13,372 nt of DNA from CAYSIX01 sp964431205 (lineage in GTDB: Bacteria; Planctomycetota; Phycisphaerae; Phycisphaerales; Phycisphaeraceae), in the NCBI GenBank assembly GCA_964431205.1, contig CAYSIX010000104.1:1-13372 (forward strand). The letters run 5' to 3'. Made by a program: the position numbers and the translations under genes. Below, one piece after another: positions 1-6,735 of the stretch (positions are counted from its first letter, which is position 1; each line of letters opens with the position of its first letter). Under the pieces are notes generated by a model. It worked only from the letters and a program-made list of their open reading frames with translations. It searched no databases and had not been told where the DNA came from.

Positions 1-1374
1 GCCGCCAAGTCCATGGACGACATCATGGCCCTGTGCAAGCGCCGCGGCTTCATCTATCCCGCCAGCGAGATCTACGGCGGGATCAACGGCTTCTGGGACT
101 ACGGCCCCCTCGGCGCCCAGCTCAAGAACGCCATCCGCGACCACTGGTGGAAGCACATGGTCGAGTGCCCGCCCCTCGGGCCCGACGGCGAGCCCGTCCA
201 GATCGTCGGCCTCGACAGCGCCATCATCCAGAACCCCAAGACCTGGGAGGCCTCCGGCCACGTCGCTGGGTTTACGGATCCGATGGTGGATTGCCGTACC
301 GAGGGCTGCAAGGGTCGTTTCCGTGCCGATCACCTTGCCGAGGGCCAGTTCGCCTGTCCACTCAAGCCGAGCAAGAAAGCCGGAGAGTTTGAAAAGTGCA
401 GCCTCACCGAGCCGCGCCTGTTCAACCTCATGTTCGAGACCTACGTCGGCGCCGTGCGTGATGAGGACGCCAGGGCGTACCTCCGCCCCGAGACGGCGCA
501 GGGCATCTTCCTCAACTACAAGAACATCCTCGACACCATGCGCGTCAAGGTGCCGTTCGGCGTGGCGCAGGTGGGCAAGGCGTTTCGCAACGAGGTCACG
601 CCGCGAAACTTCATCTTCCGCTCCCGCGAGTTCGAGCAGATGGAGATGGAGTGGTTCTGCCACCCCGACGACGCGGGCAAGTGGTACGAGTTCTGGAAGG
701 ATCGGCGGATGGCGTGGTGGCGGTCGCTGGGGATCGCCGAGAGCAACCTGCGCTTCCGCGACCACGACGCGGACGAGCTGGCGCACTACTCGAAGATGTG
801 CGTGGACGTGGAGTACCAGTACCCGTTCACGGCCCCGGGGTTCGGGGAGCTGGAGGGGATCGCGCACCGCGGCTGCTTCGACCTGACCCAGCACCAGGAG
901 CACTCGGGGACGCGGATGGATTACTTCGACCAGGCTTCCGGGGGCGAGCGGTACGTCCCGAACGTGATCGAGCCGGCCAGCGGACTGACGCGGGCCGTGC
1001 TGGTGCTGCTGTGCGAGGCGTACACGCCCACGCCCGATCGGCAGGGGACCAAGGCGGTGATGGCGTTCAAGCCGCGGTTCGCGCCGATCAAGGCGGGCAT
1101 CTTCCCGCTGGTGAACAAGGACGGCATGCCGGAGGTGGCGCAAAAGCTGTACCTGGACCTGCGCGAGCGGTTCACGTGCCAGTACGACGCGAAGCAGTCG
1201 ATCGGCAAGCGTTACGCGCGGATGGACGAGGCGGGCACGCCGTACTGTTTCACCATCGACGGCGACACGCTCAGGGACCAGACGGTGACCGTCCGCGACC
1301 GCGACACGCAGGCGCAGCAGCGGATCGCGCTGGACAAGGTCGAGGCGTTTCTGAGCGAGAAGCTGGCGCGCTGA
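1..1374 (+). CDS. glyQS: Glycine--tRNA ligase, single-chain type (5' end just outside window)
   Basis: Class II aminoacyl-tRNA synthetase that charges tRNA-Gly with glycine in the cytoplasm. Counting from the Met at base 13 (453 residues), I see the N-terminal signature CKRRGF...GGINGFWDYGPLG (8-34), a Cys-containing insertion (C94, C99, C115), class II motif 2 as FRNEVTPRNF then REFEQMEME (191-213), the glycine-site segment ELEGIAHRGCFDLTQH (279-294), motif 3 as VIEPASGLTR (318-327), and a C-terminal anticodon-binding domain (about 350-453). This is the one-polypeptide (alpha2) enzyme, not the GlyQ+GlyS tetramer. The frame stays open to base 1, reading Ala-Ala-Lys-Ser before the Met. Relatives commonly have a few residues (such as AK-x) before MDDI, so the true start probably lies a few codons upstream of the window. 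It is followed by a strong terminator and converges on the next gene. Confidence 0.96.
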   Translation, partial: AAKSMDDIMALCKRRGFIYPASEIYGGINGFWDYGPLGAQLKNAIRDHWWKHMVECPPLGPDGEPVQIVGLDSAIIQNPKTWEASGHVAGFTDPMVDCRTEGCKGRFRADHLAEGQFACPLKPSKKAGEFEKCSLTEPRLFNLMFETYVGAVRDEDARAYLRPETAQGIFLNYKNILDTMRVKVPFGVAQVGKAFRNEVTPRNFIFRSREFEQMEMEWFCHPDDAGKWYEFWKDRRMAWWRSLGIAESNLRFRDHDADELAHYSKMCVDVEYQYPFTAPGFGELEGIAHRGCFDLTQHQEHSGTRMDYFDQASGGERYVPNVIEPASGLTRAVLVLLCEAYTPTPDRQGTKAVMAFKPRFAPIKAGIFPLVNKDGMPEVAQKLYLDLRERFTCQYDAKQSIGKRYARMDEAGTPYCFTIDGDTLRDQTVTVRDRDTQAQQRIALDKVEAFLSEKLAR

Positions 1375-1414
1375 GGCGACTGCGGACGTGGGGCGCGGCG
1401 GATCGAGAACGGCG

Positions 1415-1461
1415 AAACGAAAAAGGCGTGGCGAGCGTTCGCTCGCCACGCCTTGTCGTTT
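1415..1461. terminator. Bidirectional intrinsic terminator between convergent genes
   Basis: A perfect 14-bp GC-rich stem (1423-1436 with 1441-1454, loop GTTC) is extended by an outer 6-bp helix, AAACGA (1415-1420) with TCGTTT (1456-1461). The plus-strand read-out ends in a T-rich CGTTTT, and the minus-strand read-out ends in TTTTTCGTTTC. It lies 40 bases after the glycyl-tRNA synthetase stop and 46 bases after the stop of the convergent minus-strand gene, so it probably serves both. Confidence 0.88.
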
Positions 1462-1506
1462 TGATCCGAAGCGAGCAGCGCCTGGGCGCGTCGCTGCGGG
1501 AGGCGA

Positions 1507-2367
1507 TCAAGACCGCTCGTCGCGGCGGCGCAGCAGCGTGGTGCCGCCGAACAGCCCCAGCGCCAGCGCCCCGCCGGCGAAGGCCGTCGGCGTCGGGATC
1601 GCGTAGATCTCGAAGTTGTCGTACCGCAGCGTCGCGTTGCCCGTCGTGCTGCGGTTGGCGGCGACGTGGATGCCGAACGCGTCCACGACCGCCGTCGACG
1701 GCAGCGCCGACAGGTCCACGCCGGTCGTGCTGGTGTCGAAACGCGGCACGGTCGCGTTCGTCGGCGCGTCGTCGAAGAACTCGGCCGTCTTGAACAGGAA
1801 CGAATCCAGCCCGGCGCTGAAGTCGAACTCGTTGGTCTGCCACTCGCCGGGGGTGATCTGGTCCAGGCCCGTCTCCGAGACGTGCCAGACCCCGTCGATC
1901 CGCAGGAAAAGCCGCATGCGCGCCTCGTCCACCGCGTCCGGGGCGAACTGGCTGTCCGTCGGCGGGTTGGTGCTGTTGCGCGAGTCGAACTGCACCTTCA
2001 CCAGGTTGTGCAGCGGGAACGAGAACTCCTCGGTGAAGACGTACACGTTCCGCCGGTCGTCGCGAGAGTAGAAGATGTTGCCCGTGGTCGGCGAAACCGG
2101 GCCGACCGGGTTGGAGTTGACCGCGAAGCCCGGCTCGGGCGTATTGCCCTGGCCCTCGGCGATCTGTCCGTCCTGCACGGCCGCGGTGTTGAAGCTGCCA
2201 CCCTGCTGGGCGCCCACCCAGCCCTCGTTGAACGCCCGGACCTTCCGGTCCGACTCGCTGGTGTCGATCGGGAACACCTCGCTGTAGATCAGCGAAGCGG
2301 CCTGAGCCGACATCCCGATACCGATCGTCGCCGCCGCTGCCGCGGCTCGTACCAGTTCCACTCTCAT
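1507..2367 (-). CDS. Secreted protein with PEP-CTERM-like (PTP) sorting signal
   Basis: A 286-residue exported protein of unknown function. Residues 1-23 form a signal peptide (short basic start, Ala-rich core, likely cleavage after AQA). The middle is polar and rich in Thr, Asn and Asp with alternating hydrophobics, and near the end it reads FGIHVAANRSTTGNATLRYD, which resembles a beta-sandwich or jelly-roll fold. The tail has PTP (258-260), a hydrophobic segment (261-279) and RRR (280-282), which is the layout of PEP-CTERM anchors recognised by exosortase, with Thr in place of Glu. I chose the Met at base 2367 over an upstream start at 2490 because it begins the signal peptide and has GGGAG eight bases upstream. 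It probably goes to the cell surface or extracellular matrix. There is no exosortase in the window. Confidence 0.85.
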   Translation of the reverse strand: MRVELVRAAAAAATIGIGMSAQAASLIYSEVFPIDTSESDRKVRAFNEGWVGAQQGGSFNTAAVQDGQIAEGQGNTPEPGFAVNSNPVGPVSPTTGNIFYSRDDRRNVYVFTEEFSFPLHNLVKVQFDSRNSTNPPTDSQFAPDAVDEARMRLFLRIDGVWHVSETGLDQITPGEWQTNEFDFSAGLDSFLFKTAEFFDDAPTNATVPRFDTSTTGVDLSALPSTAVVDAFGIHVAANRSTTGNATLRYDNFEIYAIPTPTAFAGGALALGLFGGTTLLRRRDERS

Positions 2368-2375
2368 TTTAGAGT

Positions 2376-2380
2376 CTCCC
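2376..2380 (-). promoter_or_regulatory. Shine-Dalgarno site fixing the start of the PTP-tail protein
   Basis: On the minus strand GGGAG lies 8 bases before the ATG at 2367. The octamer GGGAGACT that contains it (2373-2380) occurs again at 2398-2405 in the same leader. Confidence 0.7.
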
Positions 2381-2407
2381 TCGCTTCTGAAAAATGAAGT
2401 CTCCCGT

Positions 2408-2426
2408 TTCCTGTCCGTTGCAGGAA
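2408..2426 (-). repeat. Short inverted repeat in the leader of the PTP-tail gene
   Basis: TTCCTG (2408-2413) and CAGGAA (2421-2426) form a 6-bp stem with a 7-base loop. It lies just after the predicted transcription start, so it could be an mRNA 5' hairpin or an operator. It may also be chance. Confidence 0.4.
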
Positions 2427-2436
2427 TACCACGATT

Positions 2437-2465
2437 AAAATAACGAGACGGCCAACCCACGTCAA
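2437..2465 (-). promoter_or_regulatory. Sigma70-type promoter for the PTP-tail secreted protein
   Basis: On the minus strand, TTGACG (2460-2465, five of six consensus bases) is followed by exactly 17 bases and then TATTTT (2437-2442). The predicted start near 2430 gives a leader of roughly 60 bases. The AT-rich -10 stands out in this GC-rich DNA. Confidence 0.72.
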
Positions 2466-2504
2466 GGGTAAATATCGGACTTATCTTCACTGGTTCCGCC
2501 CGGC

Positions 2505-2530
2505 CCCCGGTCGGTCCCCGGTCGGCCCCC
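2505..2530. repeat. Short tandem repeat, 11-bp unit
   Basis: CCCCGGTCGGT (2505-2515) is followed directly by CCCCGGTCGGC (2516-2526) and then CCCCGTC, the start of a third degenerate copy. It lies just past the stop of the VOC gene. No function is evident. Confidence 0.5.
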
Positions 2531-2532
2531 GT

Positions 2533-2958
2533 CTACGTGTCCTCGTTCTGGAAGAACTCGATCAGCTCGCCGTCCGGGCCCTTGCAGAAGGCGATGCGCA
2601 CCGGCACGGGCCCGCCGCCGGGCAGCGTGTTGTGCAGCTCCACCGCCTTCGGCTCGACCGTGACCTCCGCCCCGGCGGCGTGGGCGCGTTCGATCGCCTC
2701 GTCCACGCTCGCCGTCCGTAGCGCGAAGTGCAGGATCGGCCCGTTCCCGTCTCCGGACTCCGTCGGCCGCTCGAACACCTCCAGGTAGTTGCCGTCGCCG
2801 GTGTCCAGCATGATCGCCCGCTTGGGCGCCTCGCCCCAGCTCAGCCGCGGCTCGAACCCCAGCGCCTCGGTGTAGAACCCCACCGTGCGGTCGAAGTCAC
2901 GCGCCCGGATCGCGACGTGGTGAAACCCGCCCCCGCCGATCTTCTCGTTCGTGCCCAT
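2533..2958 (-). CDS. VOC (glyoxalase/bleomycin-resistance fold) family protein
   Basis: A 141-residue cytoplasmic protein with the paired beta-alpha-beta-beta-beta layout of the vicinal oxygen chelate superfamily. FHHVAIRARDFDRTVGFYTEALGF (12-35) is the typical first module. GPILHFALRTASVDEAIERA (73-92) opens the second, and GPDGELIEFFQ closes it. Candidate metal ligands are H14, E60 or E63, H77 and E134. This fits a metal-dependent lyase, isomerase or dioxygenase such as a lactoylglutathione lyase-like enzyme, but the substrate cannot be told. I chose the Met at 2958 over upstream Mets at 2982 and 3012 because only it has a strong ribosome site (AAAGGAG, 8 bases upstream). Confidence 0.88.
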   Translation of the reverse strand: MGTNEKIGGGGFHHVAIRARDFDRTVGFYTEALGFEPRLSWGEAPKRAIMLDTGDGNYLEVFERPTESGDGNGPILHFALRTASVDEAIERAHAAGAEVTVEPKAVELHNTLPGGGPVPVRIAFCKGPDGELIEFFQNEDT

Positions 2959-2966
2959 CGCGTTCG

Positions 2967-2973
2967 CTCCTTT
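2967..2973 (-). promoter_or_regulatory. Strong Shine-Dalgarno site of the VOC gene
   Basis: AAAGGAG on the minus strand, 8 bases before the ATG at 2958. It decides between three in-frame Met codons. Confidence 0.75.
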
Positions 2974-2998
2974 CCGCCCCATGGTACGGCAACCGCGT

Positions 2999-3018
2999 TC
3001 ATCCGTGGTCATCCGTGG
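2999..3018. repeat. Exact tandem repeat of a 10-bp unit
   Basis: TCATCCGTGG occurs twice back to back (2999-3008 and 3009-3018) in the gap between the VOC gene and the symporter. A 5-bp inverted repeat, GGCCG (3017-3021) with CGGCC (3026-3030), follows directly. No T-run is present, so I do not call this a terminator. Confidence 0.6.
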
Positions 3019-3121
3019 CCGGGCTCGGCCGGGATGTCGTCACAAGTGCGGTGGGCGAGACGCCGGCCCCGCCGAAGGAAAGGCCGAATGCGCTCGCCGT
3101 CGCGGGTGCCCCACTTTTGGA

Positions 3122-4558
3122 CTAGACCCGCTCGGCCGGGGTGTCGGGCGTGGCGTTCATCTCGGTCAGCTCGCGCCAGTCGGGCCGGCTGAAGAAGGCG
3201 CGGGTCTCGCGGAGGACCAGGGGCGAGAGGATGAGCAGGCCGACGAGGTTGGGCAGGGCCATGAGGCCGTTGGCGATGTCGGAGAAGGTCCAGACGAGCT
3301 TGAGGGGGAAGGTGGCGCCGAGGTAGATGACCAGGACGAACAGGACGCGGTAGGGGACGACGGCGCGGCGGCCGAGCAGGTAATCCATGGCGCGTTCGCC
3401 GTAGTAGGCCCAGCCGAGGAGGGTGGTGAAGGCGAAGCAGGCCAGGCCGAGCGCGACGATGGTCCCGCCGGAGCGTCCGGGCAAACCGGTGGAGAAGGCC
3501 TCGGTGGTCAGCGGGGCGCCGTTGAGGCCGGTCTTCCACGCCCCGGTGGTGACGATGACCAGGCCGGTGAAGGAGACGATGACGATGGTGTCGATGAAGG
3601 TCTGGGTCATGGAGACCAGGGCCTGCCGCGCGGGGACGTTCGTGCGTGCGGCGGCGGCGGCGATGCCCCCGGTGCCCAGTCCCGACTCGTTGGAGAAGAT
3701 CCCGCGTGCGACGCCCATGCGGATGGCGGCGGCGAGGGTGGCCCCGGCGAACCCGCCCACCACCGGCTCGGCCTGGCCGAACGCGTCGGTGAAGATCAGC
3801 CGGATCGCCTCGGGGATGCCCTCGATGTTGATCGCCAGCACGACGGTCGCGGCGAGGATGTACCCGACGGCCATGATGGGCACGAAGGCGGCGGCGAAGC
3901 GGCCGATCCACTTGATCCCACCCAGGATGACGATCGCGGCGACGAGGGTCAGGAGGATGCCGGTGCGGTGGGGCTCGAAGTCGAAGGTCTTGTCGAGCGC
4001 GTCGGCCACGCTGTTGGCCTGGACCATGTTGCCGATGCCGAAGGCGGCGATGGCGGTCGCGACGGCGAAGAACAGGCCCAGGGCCTTGCCGGTCCAGCCT
4101 CCGACGCCCTCGCGGAGGTAGAACATGGGCCCGCCGGATTGCTCGCCGGCGGCGTCGACGCGGCGGAAGCGGACGCCGAGGAAGGCCTCGGAGTACTTGG
4201 TGGCCATGCCGACCAGGCCGGTGACCCACATCCAGAACAGGGCGCCGGGCCCGCCGAGATGGATGGCGGTGGCGACGCCGGCGATGTTGCCCACGCCGAC
4301 GGTCGCGGCCAACGCGGTCGAGAGGGCCTGGTAATGGGAGATATCGCCTACACCGGGCTCGTTGCGGCGGACGAGCGCCAGCCACAGCGCGTAGCCGAGC
4401 TTGTGGAACTGCAATCCGCGAAGCAGGACGGTCAGGTAGAGCCCGGTGACCAGCAGCAGGGGGATCAGTAAAAATGGCCCCCAGATCACGCTGCTCATCG
4501 CGTCGAGAAATGCGTCGAGAACTTCCCGATGAAGGTAGGAGCGAATGGTTTCGTACAT
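3122..4558 (-). CDS. Sodium:alanine/glycine symporter (AGCS family)
   Basis: An inner-membrane secondary transporter that couples Na+ entry to uptake of alanine or glycine. The 478 residues are mostly hydrophobic, with about 10-11 membrane segments starting near residue 25. Family signatures are clear: GDISHYQALSTALAATVG (71-88), GNIAGVATAI (90-99), FWMWVTGLVGMATKYSEA (108-125), GGPMFYLREG (142-151), RGIFSNESGLGTGG (285-298) and GWAYYGERAMDYLLG (382-396). The length is normal for the family. The start at 4558 has only a weak AGGG upstream. It is divergent from ruvC and has no operon partner. Whether alanine, glycine or D-alanine is preferred cannot be read from the sequence. Confidence 0.94.
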   Translation of the reverse strand: MYETIRSYLHREVLDAFLDAMSSVIWGPFLLIPLLLVTGLYLTVLLRGLQFHKLGYALWLALVRRNEPGVGDISHYQALSTALAATVGVGNIAGVATAIHLGGPGALFWMWVTGLVGMATKYSEAFLGVRFRRVDAAGEQSGGPMFYLREGVGGWTGKALGLFFAVATAIAAFGIGNMVQANSVADALDKTFDFEPHRTGILLTLVAAIVILGGIKWIGRFAAAFVPIMAVGYILAATVVLAINIEGIPEAIRLIFTDAFGQAEPVVGGFAGATLAAAIRMGVARGIFSNESGLGTGGIAAAAARTNVPARQALVSMTQTFIDTIVIVSFTGLVIVTTGAWKTGLNGAPLTTEAFSTGLPGRSGGTIVALGLACFAFTTLLGWAYYGERAMDYLLGRRAVVPYRVLFVLVIYLGATFPLKLVWTFSDIANGLMALPNLVGLLILSPLVLRETRAFFSRPDWRELTEMNATPDTPAERV

Positions 4559-4704
4559 GCGTAGTGGCCCTGGGGCGTCCTCTCATCCACATCATCGTTC
4601 GGAGGCGGCGGCGGGGTTGATTTTCGGACGCGCGGCGATCGGGCCGCGTCGTGACGAGCATACGGCAGCGCGTGGCGGCGTGAGGCTGTGATGATGCGAG
4701 GCGG

Positions 4705-4710
4705 TACACT
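4705..4710 (+). promoter_or_regulatory. -10-like hexamer next to the ruvC start
   Basis: TACACT ends 7 bases before the ATG at 4718. No convincing -35 hexamer is visible. If used, transcription would begin at or within a base or two of the start codon (a leaderless mRNA). Confidence 0.4.
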
Positions 4711-4717
4711 GATCGCC

Positions 4718-5212
4718 ATGGCGCGCATCCTCGGCATCGATCCGGGCCTGCAGGTGACCGGCTACGGGCTGGTGCGGGTGAGCGACGGCGCGCTCGAGCC
4801 GACGCTGGTCGAGGCCGGGGTCATCCGCCTGCCGGTGCGGGCGGCGCTGGACGAGCGGCTGGCGCGGCTGCACGAAGAGCTGACGGAGCTGATCGAGCGG
4901 CTGGAGCCGGACCACCTCGCCGTCGAGAAGCTTTACGCCCATTACCGTCACCCGCGGACGGCGATCCTGATGGCGCACGCGCGCGGGGTGATCCTGCTGT
5001 GCGGGCGTCAGCGTGGGATCGAGGTCGTGGACCTGCCGTCAACGGAGGTGAAGAAGGCGGTGACGGGTTACGGTCACGCGTCGAAGCTTCAGATGCAGCG
5101 TGCGGTGCAGAGCCAGTGTCGGCTGGCGGAGCTGCCGAGCCCGCCGGACGTGGCGGACGCGATCGCGATCGCGTTGTGCCGGGGGCGGCGACTGGCGGTG
5201 GCGCGGTTGTAG
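4718..5212 (+). CDS. ruvC: Crossover junction endodeoxyribonuclease RuvC
   Basis: Holliday-junction resolvase that works with RuvAB to cut four-way junctions during recombination and repair. The 164 residues match the family length. It opens with RILGIDPGLQVTGYGL (3-18). The four catalytic acids fall at D8 (IDPG), E70 (AVEKLY), D144 and D147 (PPDVADAIAIA). LPSTEVKKAVTGYGHASKLQ (107-126) is the typical RuvC segment. I chose the ATG at 4718 because the conserved protein begins there. An upstream ATG at 4694 has GAGG eight bases before it and would add eight residues. ruvA and ruvB are not adjacent. Confidence 0.95.
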   Translation: MARILGIDPGLQVTGYGLVRVSDGALEPTLVEAGVIRLPVRAALDERLARLHEELTELIERLEPDHLAVEKLYAHYRHPRTAILMAHARGVILLCGRQRGIEVVDLPSTEVKKAVTGYGHASKLQMQRAVQSQCRLAELPSPPDVADAIAIALCRGRRLAVARL

Positions 5213-5249
5213 GCGGCGGGGCGGGCGGGCGCGTGCGGTGGGCGCTGTG

Positions 5250-5483
5250 TCAATCGGGCCAGGGCTCGGCGGCGCTGTACTGGTTGACGCTGCGATCAGA
5301 TGACAGCGGGCTGGGCGTGCGGGTCTGGTAGGGGGCGCCGAGAGAGTCTTCGAGCCAGTGCTGGGTGTTCTGAGCCACGTCGTGGATGTCGGTGCCGAAG
5401 CCCTTGACGGTGTTGCAGCCGGCGAGCGCGCCGATCAGGGCTGCGCCGGCGAGGAGGCAAGCGGGATGAAACCATCGCGACAT
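5250..5483 (-). CDS. Entericidin-like small lipoprotein
   Basis: A 77-residue precursor with a lipoprotein signal peptide. It has a hydrophobic core (about 8-20) and lipobox LAGC, with C23 as the predicted lipidated residue. The mature start CNTVKGFGTDIHDVAQNTQ matches the EcnA/EcnB entericidin pattern (CNTVxGxGxDI). Known entericidins are about 40-48 residues. This one carries a further polar tail of about 30 residues ending AAEPWPD. The start is well supported by CAGGAG seven bases before the ATG. It is convergent with ruvC and divergent from dut. In enteric bacteria entericidins are membrane-lytic or stress-linked lipoproteins. The role here is unknown. Confidence 0.8.
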   Translation of the reverse strand: MSRWFHPACLLAGAALIGALAGCNTVKGFGTDIHDVAQNTQHWLEDSLGAPYQTRTPSPLSSDRSVNQYSAAEPWPD

Positions 5484-5511
5484 CGTGGGGCTCCTGTAGC
5501 GCCGTGGGTGG

Positions 5512-5517
5512 ATTATC
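5512..5517 (-). promoter_or_regulatory. -10-like hexamer of the entericidin-like gene
   Basis: GATAAT on the minus strand, 28 bases before the ATG at 5483, giving a leader of about 20 bases that includes the ribosome site. No good -35 is seen 16-18 bases upstream. Confidence 0.4.
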
Positions 5518-5589
5518 GGCAGGGGGCCGAGGATTTCGCCACGAAAAGTGCCCGCGTCGGCGTGGGTGGGGGCCGATCGGGCGCGTGGT

Positions 5590-5595
5590 TATGAT
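5590..5595 (+). promoter_or_regulatory. -10-like hexamer next to the dut start
   Basis: TATGAT (five of six consensus bases) ends 9 bases before the ATG at 5605. There is no Shine-Dalgarno sequence between them, which suggests a leaderless transcript. Confidence 0.45.
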
Positions 5596-5604
5596 GGCCG
5601 ACCT

Positions 5605-6087
5605 ATGACCGAGGGTTTGATCGAGCCGGGCGTGGCGTTGCGTGTGTCGATCCGTCGTCTGCCGCACGGGGCGGGTCTGCCGTTGCCGACGTATCAGTCG
5701 CAGCACGCGGCGGGGATGGACGTGCACGCGGCGGTGGCGGAGGACGAGCCGGTGACGCTGGGCCCCGGCGAGGTGCGGCTGATCCCCTGCGGGTTCGCGC
5801 TGGCGGTGCCGGTGGGGTACGAGGCACAGGTCCGCCCGCGCTCAGGCCTGGCAACGCGGCACGGCATCGGCATGCCCAACGCGCCCGGGACGATCGACGC
5901 CGACTACCGCGGCGAGGTGAAAGTCCCGCTGATCAACCACGGCCGCGAGCCGTTCACGGTCACGCGCGGCATGCGCATCGCGCAGATGCTGGTGCTGCCG
6001 GTGCCGCGCGTGACCTGGCAGGAGACGGAGACCCTGCCCGAGACGGCCCGAGGCGACGGCGGGTTCGGGCACACGGGCCACGCGTGA
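5605..6087 (+). CDS. dut: dUTP diphosphatase (trimeric dUTPase)
   Basis: Hydrolyses dUTP to dUMP and pyrophosphate. This keeps uracil out of DNA and feeds thymidylate synthesis. The 160 residues are near the family norm. All five dUTPase motifs are present in order: AAGMDVHA (35-42), PRSGLATRHGI (78-88), GTIDADYRGEVKVPLIN (95-111, with the catalytic Asp), RIAQMLVLPV (124-133) and the P-loop-like RGDGGFGHTG (149-158). The last has His where Ser is usual. I chose the Met at 5605 over one at 5548 because the extension is not conserved in character. No ribosome-binding site precedes it. Confidence 0.95.
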   Translation: MTEGLIEPGVALRVSIRRLPHGAGLPLPTYQSQHAAGMDVHAAVAEDEPVTLGPGEVRLIPCGFALAVPVGYEAQVRPRSGLATRHGIGMPNAPGTIDADYRGEVKVPLINHGREPFTVTRGMRIAQMLVLPVPRVTWQETETLPETARGDGGFGHTGHA

Positions 6088-6112
6088 GGGCCGACCCGCC
6101 GCGGATGACCGA

Positions 6113-6118
6113 TACAAT
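6113..6118 (+). promoter_or_regulatory. -10-like hexamer next to the hicB start
   Basis: TACAAT (five of six consensus bases) ends 9 bases before the ATG at 6128. An AGGG lies between them, but it would fall upstream of the expected transcription start. Confidence 0.45.
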
Positions 6119-6127
6119 AGGGTCGAT

Positions 6128-6337
6128 ATGAGACAGGTCGTGCTACATCCCGATCCCGAGGACGGCGGGTGGATCGCCGAGGTGCCCAGCCTGCCGGGCT
6201 GTTTCTCGCAAGGAGAAACCAAGGAGCAGGCATTGGCCAACGTCCGCGACGCCATCGAGGCCTGGATCGAGGGTGCCCGGGCGACCGGCCAGCCGATCCC
6301 GGAGGACACGCAGTCGATTGAGGTCTGCGTCGTCTGA
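6128..6337 (+). CDS. HicB-family antitoxin-like protein
   Basis: A 69-residue protein with the HicB fold core: DGGWIAEVPSLPGCFSQGET (12-31) followed by the helix KEQALANVRDAIEAWIEGA (32-50). HicB proteins neutralise the HicA mRNA interferase and often repress their own operon. This is the short form. It ends just after the core and shows no C-terminal ribbon-helix-helix or HTH domain, so autorepression is not assured. A frame-broken hicA remnant lies 87 bases downstream, so the antitoxin may now be an orphan. The start at 6128 follows from the first conserved strand. Confidence 0.88.
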   Translation: MRQVVLHPDPEDGGWIAEVPSLPGCFSQGETKEQALANVRDAIEAWIEGARATGQPIPEDTQSIEVCVV

Positions 6338-6424
6338 GTGGGGCGACCATCGCAGCGTCCCAGTGCCGCTCCGCGCCGGCGTGAACGGTTGCGTCACCCA
6401 GGCATCAAAACCCGTGAGCCAGCC

Positions 6425-6657
6425 ATGACCCGGGGCCTTCGCTCTGTTGACTCTCGTGAGGCGATACGCGCCTTCGAGCGGATCGGATTCGTGGTCGTTC
6501 CTCGCCGCGGCAAGGCAGCCACACGTTCATGACGCGTAAGAATCCGAGAACGAATCTCATCATCCCGCACCAGTCGCCGCTGCGACGCGGTTTGCTGAGA
6601 GGACTGATTCGAACCGCCGGCATCATGGTCGAGCAGTTCAACGAGCTGCTCGGATGA
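6425..6657 (+). pseudogene. HicA-family toxin, frameshifted by one base
   Basis: Frame 1 from the ATG at 6425 gives LRSVDSREAIRAFERIGFVV then VPRRGK, a typical HicA N-terminal half. It then runs into Ala-Ala-Thr-Arg-Ser and a stop at 6530. The neighbouring frame, starting at 6514, continues as GSHTFMTRKNPRTNLIIPHQ and on to a stop at 6657. Together they give HicA order: RGKGSH with the catalytic His, the PRTNLIIPHQ strand, and the LLRGLIRTAGI helix. One G missing from an AAGGG run at about 6512-6515 explains the break. It may be a real inactivating deletion, a sequencing or assembly error, or (less likely) frameshifted translation. A GTG at 6338, abutting the hicB stop, is an alternative start but adds an unconserved extension. 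Confidence 0.8.
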
Positions 6658-6735
6658 ATCGTGTAGAAGAAGGCGATTCCGGGCCGGCTGGCACCTGACG
6701 CCTACCATGCGGCGACCCGGGACTGGGGCTGCGCC

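Noticed and set aside
3017..3030. GGCCG/CGGCC hairpin as a terminator for the symporter
   Set aside because: Short stem, no T-run on the minus strand, and about 90 bases from the stop codon.
2951..4471. A 506-codon plus-strand frame over the symporter
   Set aside because: Gly/Asp/Glu-rich shadow of the minus-strand AGCS gene, which has unmistakable family motifs.
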